A DNA stretch of 52,074 bases from Cyanobacteriota bacterium (GCA_026389315.1 JAPLIC010000014.1:1-52074), one strand, 5' to 3'. Positions 41,253 through 51,992 are shown, counted from the stretch's first letter. The notes: a model not told the origin generated them from the letters alone. Numbers and translations: made by a program.

Positions 41253-41657
41253 ATGCGTCATTCAGCCTTCAGTTTGTTTCCTGCTCGCTTGAGCCCCTTC
41301 TCCATGGTGGTGCTTGGCGCCTGTTGGATCACCCAGCTGGGTCTGGCCTCGCTGCTGAGCCAATTGGCGCCAACCCCCGTGCAGCCCTTGCTGGTGGATC
41401 GCAGTTTCTGCAGCGAAGAGCAGCGGCACCATCTGGTCGATCGCTATCGCGAATTATTGATCAAAGATCAACTTTCTCAGCAGCGCCTCTCTCCCGTGAT
41501 TGAGGCGAACGTCTTGGGAGTGCGGCTGAACTCCAAGGCACCATCGCTTGAGCAATTCGCCAGGCTCGCCAGCGTTGGTGAGGGGAATCGCGAACAGATG
41601 GCGTCTCTGCGGCGCCAGTATCCCAAGGCGCTGGTGCTGAGTTGTGACCAGCCCTGA
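41253..41657 (+). CDS. Hypothetical protein with one N-terminal hydrophobic segment
   Basis: The product is 134 residues. A signal or anchor segment (MVVLGACWITQLGLASLLSQL) is followed by DRSFCSEEQRHHLVDRYRELL and NVLGVRLNSKAPSLEQFARL. It starts 22 nt after the VWA gene and could be a third member of that operon. The family is unknown. Nothing is evident in the 249 bp after it. Confidence 0.5.
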   Translation: MRHSAFSLFPARLSPFSMVVLGACWITQLGLASLLSQLAPTPVQPLLVDRSFCSEEQRHHLVDRYRELLIKDQLSQQRLSPVIEANVLGVRLNSKAPSLEQFARLASVGEGNREQMASLRRQYPKALVLSCDQP

Positions 41658-41906
41658 TCGCCTTCTGATTCGATGATTCGTACCCTAAATTTGGCGCAAT
41701 TCGGCCCACAAACAATGACAGGCTGGGCCAATGCCCTCAGCGCAGTCGATAGGCGCATCCGGGGCACAGGGCTGAAGTGTCAAGGCTGTGATCACCCTGA
41801 GGGCCGGTAGGAATCCCCACCTGCCCCAGGCCATTCCAGCCTTCCTCGGGCGCGCTGCTGGGCCCCATGCTGTGAATGGTTCCTTCCCCCAACTGCTCTG
41901 CCATTG

Positions 41907-42479
41907 ATGCGCTTCGTCCCCCAACTCACCGCCGCCGCCGCCCTGCTGCTGGCCACCGCTATGCCCGGCAGCGCCTGGGCCGGCGCCGCCTTCAACAAAA
42001 CCATGCAGCTTCAAGGCACCAGCTTCCAGGTCCAGAGCAGCGGTGAGGGCTCCCAACAACAACTGACGATCACCACCACCGGCGCCAAGCCAGCGATCAA
42101 GCCGATCCGCCAAACGGTCAATGGCCAGGTGGTGGGCGCCGAGGTGGCGGACCTCAACGCCAACGGCCTGCCCGAGATCTACGTGTACGTGCAGGGTGCC
42201 GGCAGCGGCAGCTACGGCGAGGTGGTGGGCTACGCCGTGATCAAAGGCAACGAGCTCTCGCCGATCACCCTGCCGGAACTCACGGGCGCCAACGCCGAGG
42301 GCTACCAGGGCCACGACCAGTTCCAGGTGGTGGAGGACTGCCTGGCGCGTCGCTTCCCGATCTACAAACCAGGCGACAGCAACGCCAAGGCCACAGGCGG
42401 CCAACGGCAGATCTGCTACAAGCTCAAGGCCGGTGAAGCCGGTTGGATCCTGCGGCCCACCAGCATGCTCAAGTTCTGA
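41907..42479 (+). CDS. Periplasmic PliI-like lysozyme-inhibitor-type protein
   Basis: The product is 190 residues from the ATG at 41907. The signal peptide ends GSAWAGAAF. The mature part has EVADLNANGLPEIYVYVQGAGSGSYGEVVGYAV, GYQGHDQFQVVEDCLARRFP and QRQICYKLKAGEAGW. These blocks match the PliI family (periplasmic inhibitors of I-type lysozyme). The SGS loop that enters the lysozyme active site is visible (GAGSGSYG). I assign the family with fair certainty. Whether a cyanobacterium uses it against grazers' lysozymes is speculation. Confidence 0.75.
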   Translation: MRFVPQLTAAAALLLATAMPGSAWAGAAFNKTMQLQGTSFQVQSSGEGSQQQLTITTTGAKPAIKPIRQTVNGQVVGAEVADLNANGLPEIYVYVQGAGSGSYGEVVGYAVIKGNELSPITLPELTGANAEGYQGHDQFQVVEDCLARRFPIYKPGDSNAKATGGQRQICYKLKAGEAGWILRPTSMLKF

Positions 42480-42539
42480 ACCAGCAGCCGCCCTGGCCTT
42501 GACCCCCACCGCGCCGAGCCAAACTGCGCCGAGCCGTGT

Positions 42540-43772
42540 ATGCCGGTGAAGGGCAAGACCCCGACAGCGAATGGCGGCAGCGCGACTCCAAGCCTCAGCC
42601 ATTTGGCGGTGGCCGGCTATCGCTCCCTGCAGCAGCTCACGGTGCCCCTGGGGGTTTTGCCCCTTGGGGGTCTCACCGTGGTGTGCGGGGCCAACGGCTG
42701 CGGCAAGAGCAACCTTTATCGCTCGTTGGGCCTGATCGCCGCCGCGGCCCGCGGTGAGCTGGTGGCGGCCCTGGCCGCCGAGGGGGGATTGCCGGCGGTG
42801 TTCTGGGCCGGGCCGGAGCGCACCACCAGGGAGATGCGCCGCGGCGAGCAGCCGGTGCAGGGCAGCAGCGGCAGGCGGGAGGCGGCGCGGCTGCGACTGG
42901 GCATGGCCGGCGCCTCGCTTTCCTACGCCATTGAGCTGGGATACCGGGCCGATGACCACAGCAGTGCCTTTGTGCTCGATCCGGAGATCAAGCGGGAGTG
43001 GATCTGGGCCGGCGGACCTTTCCATCCCCGCAGCCTGCTGGTGCAGCGCAGCGGCGCGGTGGTGGAGCGCTGCGGCGAGGGCGGCCGCAGCCAGCCGCTC
43101 GCCCTGGAGGTCTCGCCCCACGAGAGCCTGCTGACCGCCGTCTCCGACCCCCTGGAGGCGCCTGAGGTGTTCCAGCTGCGGCGCATGATCCTGAGTTGGC
43201 GCTTCTACGACAGCTTTCGCACCGACCGTCAGGCCCCCGCCCGCAGCGGGCGCATCGCCACCCGCACCCTGTCCCTGGCGGCCGACGGCGGCGACCTGGC
43301 CGCCGCCGTGCAGACGATCATCGAGATCGGCGACCACGAAGGCCTGCAGGCCGCCATCGGCGCTGCCTTCCCAGGGTGCCGTTTGACGGTGGATACCAGT
43401 GGGCCAAGCTTCCGGCTGCAATTGCATCAACCGGGATTGCTGCGGCCGCTCGAGGCCAGCGAGCTTTCCGATGGCACCTTGCGCTACCTGCTGCTGGCGG
43501 CGGCCCTATTCAGCCCGCGGCTACCGCCGCTGCTGGTGCTCAACGAACCGGAGAACAGCCTCCACCCCGATCTGCTGGAGCCCCTCGCCCGGCTGATCGC
43601 TGCGGTGGCCGAGCGCACCCAGGTGTGGGTGGTGGCCCACGCCGAGGCCCTGATCACCGCCTTGGAGGACAGCCCGGGCTGCCGGCTGCTGCGGCTGGAA
43701 CGGGAGTTGGGGGCCACGCTGCTGCCCGGCCAGACGGTGCTGGAACGGGCCGCCTGGCGCTGGCCGGCCTGA
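42540..43772 (+). CDS. AAA-type ATPase of the RecF/OLD-like (AAA_21) group
   Basis: The product is 410 residues. Residues 20-60 read HLAVAGYRSLQQLTVPLG then LTVVCGANGCGKSNLYRSL, with Walker A GANGCGKS at 50-57, as in ABC-type ATPases of the SMC/RecF class. A signature-like LEASELSDGTLRYLLLAAALF and Walker B LLVLNEPENSLHPDLL follow, with an H-loop in VWVVAHAEALI. Asn in place of Asp in LNEPE is common in this group. No nuclease (TOPRIM) domain follows. Function unknown; DNA repair or defence roles are possible. Confidence 0.82.
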   Translation: MPVKGKTPTANGGSATPSLSHLAVAGYRSLQQLTVPLGVLPLGGLTVVCGANGCGKSNLYRSLGLIAAAARGELVAALAAEGGLPAVFWAGPERTTREMRRGEQPVQGSSGRREAARLRLGMAGASLSYAIELGYRADDHSSAFVLDPEIKREWIWAGGPFHPRSLLVQRSGAVVERCGEGGRSQPLALEVSPHESLLTAVSDPLEAPEVFQLRRMILSWRFYDSFRTDRQAPARSGRIATRTLSLAADGGDLAAAVQTIIEIGDHEGLQAAIGAAFPGCRLTVDTSGPSFRLQLHQPGLLRPLEASELSDGTLRYLLLAAALFSPRLPPLLVLNEPENSLHPDLLEPLARLIAAVAERTQVWVVAHAEALITALEDSPGCRLLRLERELGATLLPGQTVLERAAWRWPA

Positions 43773-43831
43773 TCGCCCCCCCCAGGGCCATGGCCGCCGG
43801 CTGCGATGGGCCGGTAGGGGTAGCTGCCGTT

Positions 43832-44740
43832 TCAGCCTTTTTCCTGAAGCCCCTTGAGGGCGGCCAACAGGGCGGCGGGGCTTTGGGGGTCCACCATCAA
43901 GACACTGCCGCCTTTGGCATGGGCCATCTCCTGACCCATGGCCATCCAGTCATGGGCGAGCAGCAGCCTCAAACTTTCGGCCGCCGCCGGATGGGCTTCC
44001 ATGGCCTTGGCCAATTCGGCGGCGGCTTCGGCCCGGGCCCGGGCCAGCAGCAACTGCTGCTTGGCCTGGGCGTCGGCTTCCAGCAACAGGGCCTCCTGGC
44101 GGGCCCGGGCATCGAGCACCAGGGCCTCGGCCCGCCCCCGGGCCGCATTCACCTGGGATTCCCGTTCGCCTTCAGAGCGCAGCACGGCCGCCCGTTTTTC
44201 CCGCTCGGCGGTCATCTGCTGCTCCATCGCCTGCTGCACCCCCACGGTCGGCCGGATGTCCCGCAGTTCCACCCGCGTCACCTTGACGCCCCAGGGGTCG
44301 GTGGCCTGGTCCAATTCCCGCAGCAACACCTCATTCACCTCCGAACGGGTGGTGAAGGTTTGATCGAGATCCAGCTTGCCCATCTCGGCGCGGATCTGGG
44401 TGAGCACCAAATTGACCATCGCCGCCTGCAGGTTGTCGACGGCGTAATAGGCCCGTTCGTGCTCAAGCAACTGCCAATAGACCACCGCATCGACCTCAAT
44501 CGAGACGTTGTCGCTGGTGATGCACTGCTGGGGGGGGATGTCCAGCACCCGCTCCTTGAGGGACTGGTGGCTCACCACCCGCTCCAGCCCCGGCAACACC
44601 AACGAAAGCCCCGGCGAAAGCTGGCGGTTGTACTTGCCCAGCCGCTCCACCAGCTGGGATTGGCTGCTGCTGGTCACCTTGACACTGCTGATGCCCAACA
44701 CGGCCAGGACGGCCAGAACAGGCAGAAGAATGGTTTCCAT
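43832..44740 (-). CDS. SPFH/band-7 family protein (paraslipin type)
   Basis: The product is 302 residues. A single N-terminal membrane segment (ILLPVLAVLAVLGISSV) is followed by the SPFH domain: LVERLGKYNRQLSPGLSLVLPGLERV, LDIPPQQCITSDNVSIEVDAVVYWQ and ATDPWGVKVTRVELRDIRP. The C-terminal helix is Ala/Glu-rich (EREKRAAVLRSEGERESQVNAARG). Such proteins form membrane-bound oligomers that organise lipid domains and hold proteases. An NfeD-like gene diverges from it 62 bp away, the usual partner for this family, although here the two are divergent rather than in one operon. Confidence 0.92.
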   Translation of the reverse strand: METILLPVLAVLAVLGISSVKVTSSSQSQLVERLGKYNRQLSPGLSLVLPGLERVVSHQSLKERVLDIPPQQCITSDNVSIEVDAVVYWQLLEHERAYYAVDNLQAAMVNLVLTQIRAEMGKLDLDQTFTTRSEVNEVLLRELDQATDPWGVKVTRVELRDIRPTVGVQQAMEQQMTAEREKRAAVLRSEGERESQVNAARGRAEALVLDARARQEALLLEADAQAKQQLLLARARAEAAAELAKAMEAHPAAAESLRLLLAHDWMAMGQEMAHAKGGSVLMVDPQSPAALLAALKGLQEKG

Positions 44741-44802
44741 CGCCAGCGGCCCTAATCCATCAACATAGGCAAGTTGGCCGCCCCCGGATCTCCTGCGCCC
44801 CC

Positions 44803-45246
44803 ATGCCCCTCACCCCAGCTCTGTTCTGGTTGCTGGCGGGTCTGCCGCTGCTGGCCTTGGCCCTGGTGGGCTTCGATGGCGATGGCCTGCTGTTGGTGGC
44901 CGGCCTGGCGGCCCTGGCGGTGGCCTTGCTGACGGCCGCCACTGCGGCCCTGAGCACGACCCTGCAGGCCCTGCTGTTTGCCGTCCTGCTGGCCCTGGGC
45001 TATGGCTGGCTGCGCCACTGGGATCGGCGCCACGGCGAACGGCCCCTGCCCCCCAGCAGCCGGGCCGAATCCGCCGAGGTGATCAGCGCCTTTGAAGACG
45101 ACGGCTTGGGGAGGGTGCGTTGGCAGGGCCAAAGCTGGGCCGCCACCAACCTGGAACCGGGGATACCGTTGCTGCCTGGCCACGCCGTGACCGTGATGGG
45201 AAGGGAGGGAACCAGGCTGCAGGTGCTGCCGGTTCGGCCCCTCTGA
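44803..45246 (+). CDS. NfeD-like membrane protein
   Basis: The product is 147 residues. Membrane helices span about 5-75 (ALFWLLAGLPLLALALVGF, LLLVAGLAALAVALLTAA, LQALLFAVLLALGYGWL). A C-terminal OB-like beta domain follows with GRVRWQGQSWAATNLEPGI, GHAVTVMGREGTRLQVLP, the NfeD pattern. NfeD proteins pair with SPFH proteins such as the one at 43832, here transcribed divergently. The likely role is membrane microdomain organisation. Confidence 0.85.
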   Translation: MPLTPALFWLLAGLPLLALALVGFDGDGLLLVAGLAALAVALLTAATAALSTTLQALLFAVLLALGYGWLRHWDRRHGERPLPPSSRAESAEVISAFEDDGLGRVRWQGQSWAATNLEPGIPLLPGHAVTVMGREGTRLQVLPVRPL

Positions 45247-45262
45247 ACGGCTTGAAACAGCC

Positions 45263-45775
45263 TCAGTCGAAGAACATCAGGCTGACGACCTTGCCCATGT
45301 CTTCGGCCGTGCGGCAACTGGCCAGCAGGGTCTCGCTGTCATGGAAGGCAAAGCAGATCAGTTGGTCACAGCGACTGATGATTTCCTGATTGCAGAGGCT
45401 GCTGGCGATCGGCAAGGGCAACTCATCGTGCTCGGGCTTTTCGACCAGATGCAAGACCCGATCAAGTTGCTCCCTGGATTCGGCCGGCTGCCGATCCAGG
45501 CTCTGGGGCAGCAGCACCGTGAGGCGGGAAGGGTCCACATCAAGGACACTGCGGATCACGGCCGCATTGACCCCCTGGGAGCCGGAGGTCATCAGGTTGT
45601 GTCCCTCCTGGGCCAGGGAACGGGCCACTAATTCCACCAGATGGATAGAAACCACTGGCACATGGCGACTGCCAAGAAAGGCAATGCGCCGCTTACCCCG
45701 GTCCTGGAGCATCGCCAGTTCCTGGGCCAACGTGTCGACCCGACCAATTGTTGGAAGATCTAGGGACCGGGTCAC
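45263..45775 (-). CDS. DprA/LOG-like nucleotide-binding protein
   Basis: The product is 170 residues from a GTG. GKRRIAFLGSRHVPVVSIHL, NLMTSGSQGVNAAVIRSVL, LTVLLPQSLDRQP and CDQLICFAFHDSETLLASCRTAEDMGK follow the Rossmann pattern of DprA/SMF and LOG proteins. Genes like this are annotated in cyanobacteria as DNA recombination-mediator protein A. It is shorter than true DprA (no SAM or winged-helix domains), so a role in transformation is uncertain. It is followed by the phosphotransacetylase-family gene upstream on the same strand, 65 bp away. Confidence 0.7.
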   Translation of the reverse strand: MTRSLDLPTIGRVDTLAQELAMLQDRGKRRIAFLGSRHVPVVSIHLVELVARSLAQEGHNLMTSGSQGVNAAVIRSVLDVDPSRLTVLLPQSLDRQPAESREQLDRVLHLVEKPEHDELPLPIASSLCNQEIISRCDQLICFAFHDSETLLASCRTAEDMGKVVSLMFFD

Positions 45776-45840
45776 CCAAAGCCCGCATTCGTACTTACGA
45801 AACTAGCAGCCACCGGCCCGATCCGCCTTGGCACCAACCT

Positions 45841-46938
45841 TCAGACAACGGCAGGCAGCTTGAGGCGTTCGAAGAGGGAGTCGAAACGGCAATGCTCGGC
45901 CACCAAGCGGATGGCGTAGGTGGCCTTGACCGGTTCGTGCAGACGTACGTGGCCGATGGCCGCCTCGATCACCTCGACGGTCGTGAGGGTGTCGTGGTCC
46001 ACCTTGAGCACGGGCACCTCCAATTCCTCGGCCCGATTGAGAAGCTGGGGCAGCGGTTCGCCCACCCCCGTCAGAATCAGGCACTGGGTGGAGGCCTCCA
46101 GGGCGGCCAGCTGGATGTCGGTTCGATCGGCGCCGGTGATCACGGCCATGTTGCGCCGGCGGCGGAAGAACTCCATGGCCGAATTGACATTCATGGCGCC
46201 AATCGAGAGGGTTTCCACCAGCAGATTCAGCTGCTCGCTGCAACAAAGCACCCGCGCCCCCAAGCGCCGGGCCAACTCTTCGACACTGATGCTGCGCAAC
46301 ATCGGACTGCGGGGCATCACGCCAAACACCTTGATGCCAAGACGCTCAAGGGCCGGCACCACCTCCTGGCGCAGCAGGGACACCTGGTCAGGCTCGGCGA
46401 TATTCAGGACCACCCCCGCCAGCCCATCCCCCAGCTGGGAGCGGGCCTCCAGCAAGCCGTCAACGCTGCGGCTGTCTTTCCAGGGGTGGACCAGCACCAC
46501 CGGGGCCTCCAGCCCGCGGGCCAGTTGCACCAGGCTGAGGCCATAGAGCTGGCCTTCACTGAGGCTGCCGGCGGCCTCAAGCAAGGCCAGGTCATCCGCC
46601 CCCTGCCGCAGGCGCTGCTTGAGGGCCTCGAAACCGGCACCAGGAGCCAGATCGCCCGCCAGCAGACGGTCATGGGCCGTATCGGCGTTGATGGTGTGCA
46701 GCGACGGGATCAGTTGGCTTTCGGGTAGTCCCAATGTGCTGCCGACGAAGCGCACGTCCGGGTCCAACAGCGGATCGCCCGGCTGCTGGACCCGTTGGTC
46801 ATCGTCACAGTCACTGGCCAGGGGCTTGCCAAAGGACAAACCGACCCCAAGGCGCAGCAGCTGGCGGCCCAGGCCCAGCACCACCGCCGATTTGCCACTG
46901 AAGGGTTCGCAGGAGCCGATCAGCAAGGCGGTGGGCAT
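45841..46938 (-). CDS. Phosphotransacetylase-family protein with BioD-like and DRTGG domains
   Basis: The product is 365 residues. The N-terminal half is a P-loop dethiobiotin-synthetase-like ATPase (MPTALLIGSCEPFSGKSAVVLGLG; VVLVHPWKDSRSVDGLL). The second half is a DRTGG domain (LGARVLCCSEQLNLLVETLSIGAMN, RRRNMAVITGADRTDIQLAALE). This is the N-terminal part of long-form phosphate acetyltransferases; the catalytic PTA_PTB domain is missing. Cyanobacteria often carry this stand-alone form. A regulatory role is presumed, but none is established from the sequence. Confidence 0.88.
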   Translation of the reverse strand: MPTALLIGSCEPFSGKSAVVLGLGRQLLRLGVGLSFGKPLASDCDDDQRVQQPGDPLLDPDVRFVGSTLGLPESQLIPSLHTINADTAHDRLLAGDLAPGAGFEALKQRLRQGADDLALLEAAGSLSEGQLYGLSLVQLARGLEAPVVLVHPWKDSRSVDGLLEARSQLGDGLAGVVLNIAEPDQVSLLRQEVVPALERLGIKVFGVMPRSPMLRSISVEELARRLGARVLCCSEQLNLLVETLSIGAMNVNSAMEFFRRRRNMAVITGADRTDIQLAALEASTQCLILTGVGEPLPQLLNRAEELEVPVLKVDHDTLTTVEVIEAAIGHVRLHEPVKATYAIRLVAEHCRFDSLFERLKLPAVV

Positions 46939-47033
46939 GGAATGACCCCACTGGTAGCAAAGTTGGACATCAATTTAGGCAACCGCCCCGCCCCGTCCGA
47001 TGCTGGCGACACCGTTCGCCCAAGCCGTCGTCG

Positions 47034-47819
47034 ATGGCCGCCGCCCCTGACCCCATCAACCAGGCCCCACCCCAGGGGGCCCGCACGGTGGCGATCACCG
47101 GCGCCTCAGGCAGCCTGGGCCAGGCCCTGCTGCGGCGCCTGCATCGCCGCGGTGACCGTTTGATCGCCCTGACCAGCAGCAGCATCCCCCTGGAAATCAA
47201 GGACGCCCAAGGCTGTCCCATCCCCCTGCGGCAGGTGTGCTGGGCGGTGGGCCAGGAGGAGGCGCTGGGCCCCCTGCTGGCGGAAGTCGACCTGCTGGTG
47301 CTCAACCATGGCATCAATGTCCATGGCGACCGCAGCGTGGACAGCGTGGAGCGCTCCCTTGAGGTGAATGCCCTCAGCTTTTGGCGCCTGCTGGAACTCT
47401 TCGCCCAGGTGGCACGCTCGCGGCCTGCGGCCGGCCGTCCCCGCCCGGAGGTATGGGTCAACACCTCGGAGGCGGAAATCCAGGTGGCGATCAGCCCGCT
47501 GTATGAAATCAGCAAACGATTGATCGGCCAACTGCTCAGTCTGCGGGCCCCTGTCCTGGAGCGAGCTGATGGGGCATCGGGGTTTCCGGGACTGAGGATT
47601 CGCCGCCTGGTGTTGGGCCCGTTTCGCTCCAATCTAAATCCGGTGGGGGGGATGGGCGCGGCTTTTGTGGCCAACGAAATCGTGCGTCAGGCTGGTTGGA
47701 ATTGCAGTTTGATTATTGTGACTCCCAATCCAATCACCTATGTGTTGATGCCCTTGACCACCCTGGGGCGCTGGTTGTATTTCCAAGCCCTTTGCCGTGA
47801 TGCCCCGGCTCCACCCTGA
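47034..47819 (+). CDS. Short-chain dehydrogenase/reductase
   Basis: The product is 261 residues. The cofactor loop TVAITGASGSLGQALLRRL lies at about 18-36. The NAG-like motif is LVLNHGIN, and the catalytic pair is in YEISKRLIGQLL. A C-terminal extension includes a hydrophobic stretch (CSLIIVTPNPITYVLMPLTTL). Substrate cannot be told. It is divergent from the phosphotransacetylase-family gene, about 95 bp apart. Confidence 0.88.
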   Translation: MAAAPDPINQAPPQGARTVAITGASGSLGQALLRRLHRRGDRLIALTSSSIPLEIKDAQGCPIPLRQVCWAVGQEEALGPLLAEVDLLVLNHGINVHGDRSVDSVERSLEVNALSFWRLLELFAQVARSRPAAGRPRPEVWVNTSEAEIQVAISPLYEISKRLIGQLLSLRAPVLERADGASGFPGLRIRRLVLGPFRSNLNPVGGMGAAFVANEIVRQAGWNCSLIIVTPNPITYVLMPLTTLGRWLYFQALCRDAPAPP

Positions 47820-47828
47820 CGCCAGCAG

Positions 47829-47890
47829 ACCCTTGGGTCAGTCGACCCTTGCGTCAGCCGATCCTGACGCCAGCCGACCCGCGCCGGCCC
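47829..47890. repeat. Imperfect tandem/inverted repeat after the SDR gene
   Basis: Three near copies of a motif like CCTGACGCCAGCCGACCC alternate with GACCCTTGGGTC, which is self-complementary. The region may form alternative hairpins and terminate the SDR transcript before chlN. Confidence 0.45.
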
Positions 47891-47954
47891 TTTCCCCCAA
47901 CAGTTGTAAAGCCATCCCCCAGGCAAGGGACCTGGCTGGCTAAGCCTGGGGTGA

Positions 47955-49238
<1,284 letters not shown>

Positions 49239-49241
49239 CCG

Positions 49242-49311
49242 GCCATCTGAGCCTGGCCTTATGAGCCTGGCCGTCTGAGCTTGCTCGTCTGAGCTTGCTC
49301 GTCCGAGCTCC
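49242..49311 (+). repeat. Five 14-bp tandem repeats between chlN and chlB
   Basis: Units such as GCCGTCTGAGCTTG and CTCGTCTGAGCTTG run head to tail from just after the chlN stop. The copies differ at a few positions. They fill most of the intercistronic gap and may alter chlB translation or mark slippage. An RBS for the ATG at 49346 is not obvious. Confidence 0.8.
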
Positions 49312-49345
49312 CCATCCCACCTTTTGTTTCCCGATCACCGGCCCC

Positions 49346-51061
49346 ATGGAACTGACCCTCTGGACCTACGAAGGCCCGCCCCATGTGGGCGCCATGCGCA
49401 TCGCCAGTTCGATGGAAGGGGTGCACTACGTGCTGCACGCGCCGCAGGGCGACACCTACGCCGATCTGCTGTTCACGATGATCGAACGGCGCAACCGCCG
49501 CCCGCCTGTCACCTACACCACCTTCCAGGCCCGGGACCTGGGGGGCGATACGGCCGAGCTGGTCAAGCGCACGATCAAGGCCGCCGTGGATCGCTTCCAG
49601 CCCGAGGCCCTGTTGGTGGGCGAAAGCTGCACCGCTGAATTGATCCAGGACCAACCCGGATCCCTGGCCCATGGCATGGACCTGGGCGGGGTGCCGGTTG
49701 TGAGCTTGGAGCTGCCGGCCTATTCCAAAAAAGAAAACTGGGGTGCCGCCGAAAGCTTTTACCAACTGGTGCGGGGCCTGCTCAAAGAACAAATGCCCGC
49801 TCCGGGATTCGTCAAACCCTCCCCGCAACGCTGGCGCCAGGAGGGGCGGCGACCCAGGGTCAACCTGCTGGGACCGAGCCTCTTGGGTTTCCGCTGCCGC
49901 GACGACGTGCTGGAAATCAGCAAGCTGTTAGCAAGCCATGGCATTGAGGTCAGTGTGGTGGCGCCGCTGGGGGCCAGGCCCGCAGACCTGATGCGGTTGC
50001 CTGAGGCGGACGCCAATGTCTGCCTCTATGCGGAGGTGGCGGGCACGGTATGCAGCTGGCTGGAGCGCAGTTTCGGCATGGCAACGGTCAAAACGGTGCC
50101 GATTGGCATCGGCGCCACCGGCGACTTCCTCAAGGAAATCAGCGAGCTGTTGGGGGTGGAGATTGGGGCAACGAACGAAGCTGAATCGAGGCTGCCCTGG
50201 TATTCCCGTTCCGTCGATTCCACTTACCTCACCGGCAAGCGGGTGTTCATCTTTGCCGACGCCACCCACGCCCTGGCTGCGGCCCGCATTGCCAGCCAGG
50301 AGTTGGGTTTTGAGGTGGTGGGCCTGGGCACCTACAGCCGCGAGCAAGCCCGGGAGGTGCGGGCCGCCGCTAAGGAGCTGGGGCTGGAAGCCCTGATCAG
50401 CGACGACTACCTGGCGGTGGAAAAGGCGATGGCGGAGGCGGCCCCCGAACTGGTGCTCGGCACCCAGATGGAACGCCACAGCGCCAAGCGCCTGGGGATT
50501 CCCTGCGCGGTGATCAGCTCGCCGTTGCATGTGCAGGATGTGCCGGCCCGCTATTCCCCCCAGATGGGTTGGGAGGGGGCCAATGTGATCTTCGATTCCT
50601 GGGTGCATCCGCTGATGATGGGGCTGGAGGAGCACCTGATCGGCATGTTCCGCCACGACTTCGAGTTTGTCGACGGCCACCGCAGCCACCTGGGCGATGG
50701 GGCACCGGCGACGGTGCCGGTGGCAGCTCCGGCGGCGGCGCCGTCGGCCGACCCATGGCACGGGGGCGCGGCTGCGCAGGTGGCGACTCTGCAGTCTGGG
50801 CATACCGCTACGGCGACACTGGTGGCCGAACCGCTGGCCGAACCGGTGGTCGCGGTCGCTGCCGAGCCGATTCAGGCGGTCGATACAGCAGTTGCTGGCC
50901 CACCCGTCTGGACTCCAGATGGCGAAGCGGAACTCCACAAGATCCCCTTCTTCGTGCGCGGCAAGGTGCGGCGCAACACCGAAGCCTTCGCCGCCGAGCG
51001 CGGGCTGGCCCGCATCGACGCCGAAACCCTCTACGACGCCAAGGCCCACTTCAGTCGTTGA
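49346..51061 (+). CDS. chlB: Light-independent protochlorophyllide reductase subunit B
   Basis: The product is 571 residues from the ATG at 49346 ([20 protein letters not shown]), the family's universal start; the frame is open upstream only by chance. D36 in [10 protein letters not shown] is the unusual aspartate ligand of the NB-cluster. Later blocks ([58 protein letters not shown]) are typical. After residue 445 a linker of about 85 Ala/Pro/Val-rich residues separates the core from the C-terminal substrate-binding part ([17 protein letters not shown]). The linker makes this ChlB longer than the usual 505-540. Together with ChlN it forms the catalytic component. Confidence 0.97.
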   Translation: MELTLWTYEGPPHVGAMRIASSMEGVHYVLHAPQGDTYADLLFTMIERRNRRPPVTYTTFQARDLGGDTAELVKRTIKAAVDRFQPEALLVGESCTAELIQDQPGSLAHGMDLGGVPVVSLELPAYSKKENWGAAESFYQLVRGLLKEQMPAPGFVKPSPQRWRQEGRRPRVNLLGPSLLGFRCRDDVLEISKLLASHGIEVSVVAPLGARPADLMRLPEADANVCLYAEVAGTVCSWLERSFGMATVKTVPIGIGATGDFLKEISELLGVEIGATNEAESRLPWYSRSVDSTYLTGKRVFIFADATHALAAARIASQELGFEVVGLGTYSREQAREVRAAAKELGLEALISDDYLAVEKAMAEAAPELVLGTQMERHSAKRLGIPCAVISSPLHVQDVPARYSPQMGWEGANVIFDSWVHPLMMGLEEHLIGMFRHDFEFVDGHRSHLGDGAPATVPVAAPAAAPSADPWHGGAAAQVATLQSGHTATATLVAEPLAEPVVAVAAEPIQAVDTAVAGPPVWTPDGEAELHKIPFFVRGKVRRNTEAFAAERGLARIDAETLYDAKAHFSR

Positions 51062-51656
51062 GGGCGGGGGGGGGCACCATGCTTCAGGTCATCAAAACCA
51101 GCGACCGACTCGCCATCCCCCAGAGTGGTTGCCGAGTCCCCTGGTGGCTGGGTAACGGTAAACAGCAGCACGTAGGCCGATCGCGTGCCTGAAGCCGTCC
51201 TGGCTCTGGGATCGCGGATGTGGCCCACCTGCACCGCTACGTTCCCACCGATGCAGCCCTGGTGCATCGTGATCGATGAATGCCAGAACGTGGCGGAGCG
51301 GGCCTGCGGCGCCCAGAAGAGTCAGCGGGCGAAGTTGGCGGAACGCCTGTCGACATGCACAGAAATCTTGATCCTGTTGTTGGCCAGACCCGCATTGCAT
51401 CTTCGCATCGTTACCAAAAGCAAAAGTATTGGCAGTGCTGTATACAATGTATCGCTAAGTACCTACAGACCACATTCGGCTCTCCAAGGGCGTACGTCCC
51501 TGGAAGTCCTCCAGCAATAGAAGGCGGCCTGACCACACCCACCAGCTCTCATAGGAACTGGACCACAGATGGGGGTCATGTCAAGTGAGGTGATGACGAT
51601 CGACCCCGCCCCTACCTGAAGCTGGTGGCGGTGCTGCACCGGGAGGCCACTTGAAA
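51062..51656. other. Gene-poor stretch after chlB with a transposase scrap
   Basis: About 595 bp without an intact gene. The only recognisable piece is at 51457-51520. The remaining frames are short and unlike known proteins. In many cyanobacteria chlL follows chlB; here it does not. Confidence 0.5.
51457..51520 (+). pseudogene. IS3-family transposase C-terminal remnant
   Basis: The frame ends STYRPHSALQGRTSLEVLQQ, followed by TAG. NxYRPHSALGxxTP is the well-known end of IS3/IS481-type integrase-core transposases. Only about 20 codons survive and no inverted repeats were found. Confidence 0.5.
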
Positions 51657-51992
51657 TCAGAGAGCATGGCCAAGAATCACCGCGATCTTCTGCCGCAGCC
51701 CCGTGAGTTGTCGGTAGGCCTGCCACACCTCCTGGAGGTCGACCTTGTCATAGGCATGAATCAGCACATCGCGCAGTCCAGCCATGGCGCGCCAGGGGAT
51801 CTCGGGATGGCTGGCGCGGCAGTCGGCACTCAGGCGTTTGGTGGCTTCACCCATCACCTCAAGGCAGCGCAACAGGGCATCCTGCAGATAGTCCGTTTCT
51901 GCAAAGGCTTCAAAGCTGGTGATGGGGAAACCAAGTGCCCTGTCGATGTTGAAAAGGATATCCCGCAGCGCCTGAATGTCTCCTTCCTCCAT
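51657..51992 (-). CDS. hepT: HepT-like HEPN ribonuclease toxin (DUF86)
   Basis: The product is 111 residues. The motif R74-DVLI-H79-A-Y81 (AGLRDVLIHAYDKVD) is the Rx4HxY active site of HepT toxins, and the helices LLRCLEVMGEATKRLS and LQEVWQAYRQLTGLRQKIAV fit the fold. HepT proteins cut RNA unless AMPylated by MntA. The start overlaps the stop of the upstream nucleotidyltransferase-like frame (TGATG), so the usual pair is present. It is distinct from the HEPN gene at 32139, which has a different motif spacing. Confidence 0.88.
   Translation of the reverse strand: MEEGDIQALRDILFNIDRALGFPITSFEAFAETDYLQDALLRCLEVMGEATKRLSADCRASHPEIPWRAMAGLRDVLIHAYDKVDLQEVWQAYRQLTGLRQKIAVILGHAL

Noticed and set aside
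41685..43430. Long minus-strand open frame of 581 codons opposite the PliI-like and AAA ATPase genes
   Set aside because: It is the antisense shadow of two well-supported plus-strand genes in GC-rich DNA, with His/Gly/Gln-rich composition and no domain.
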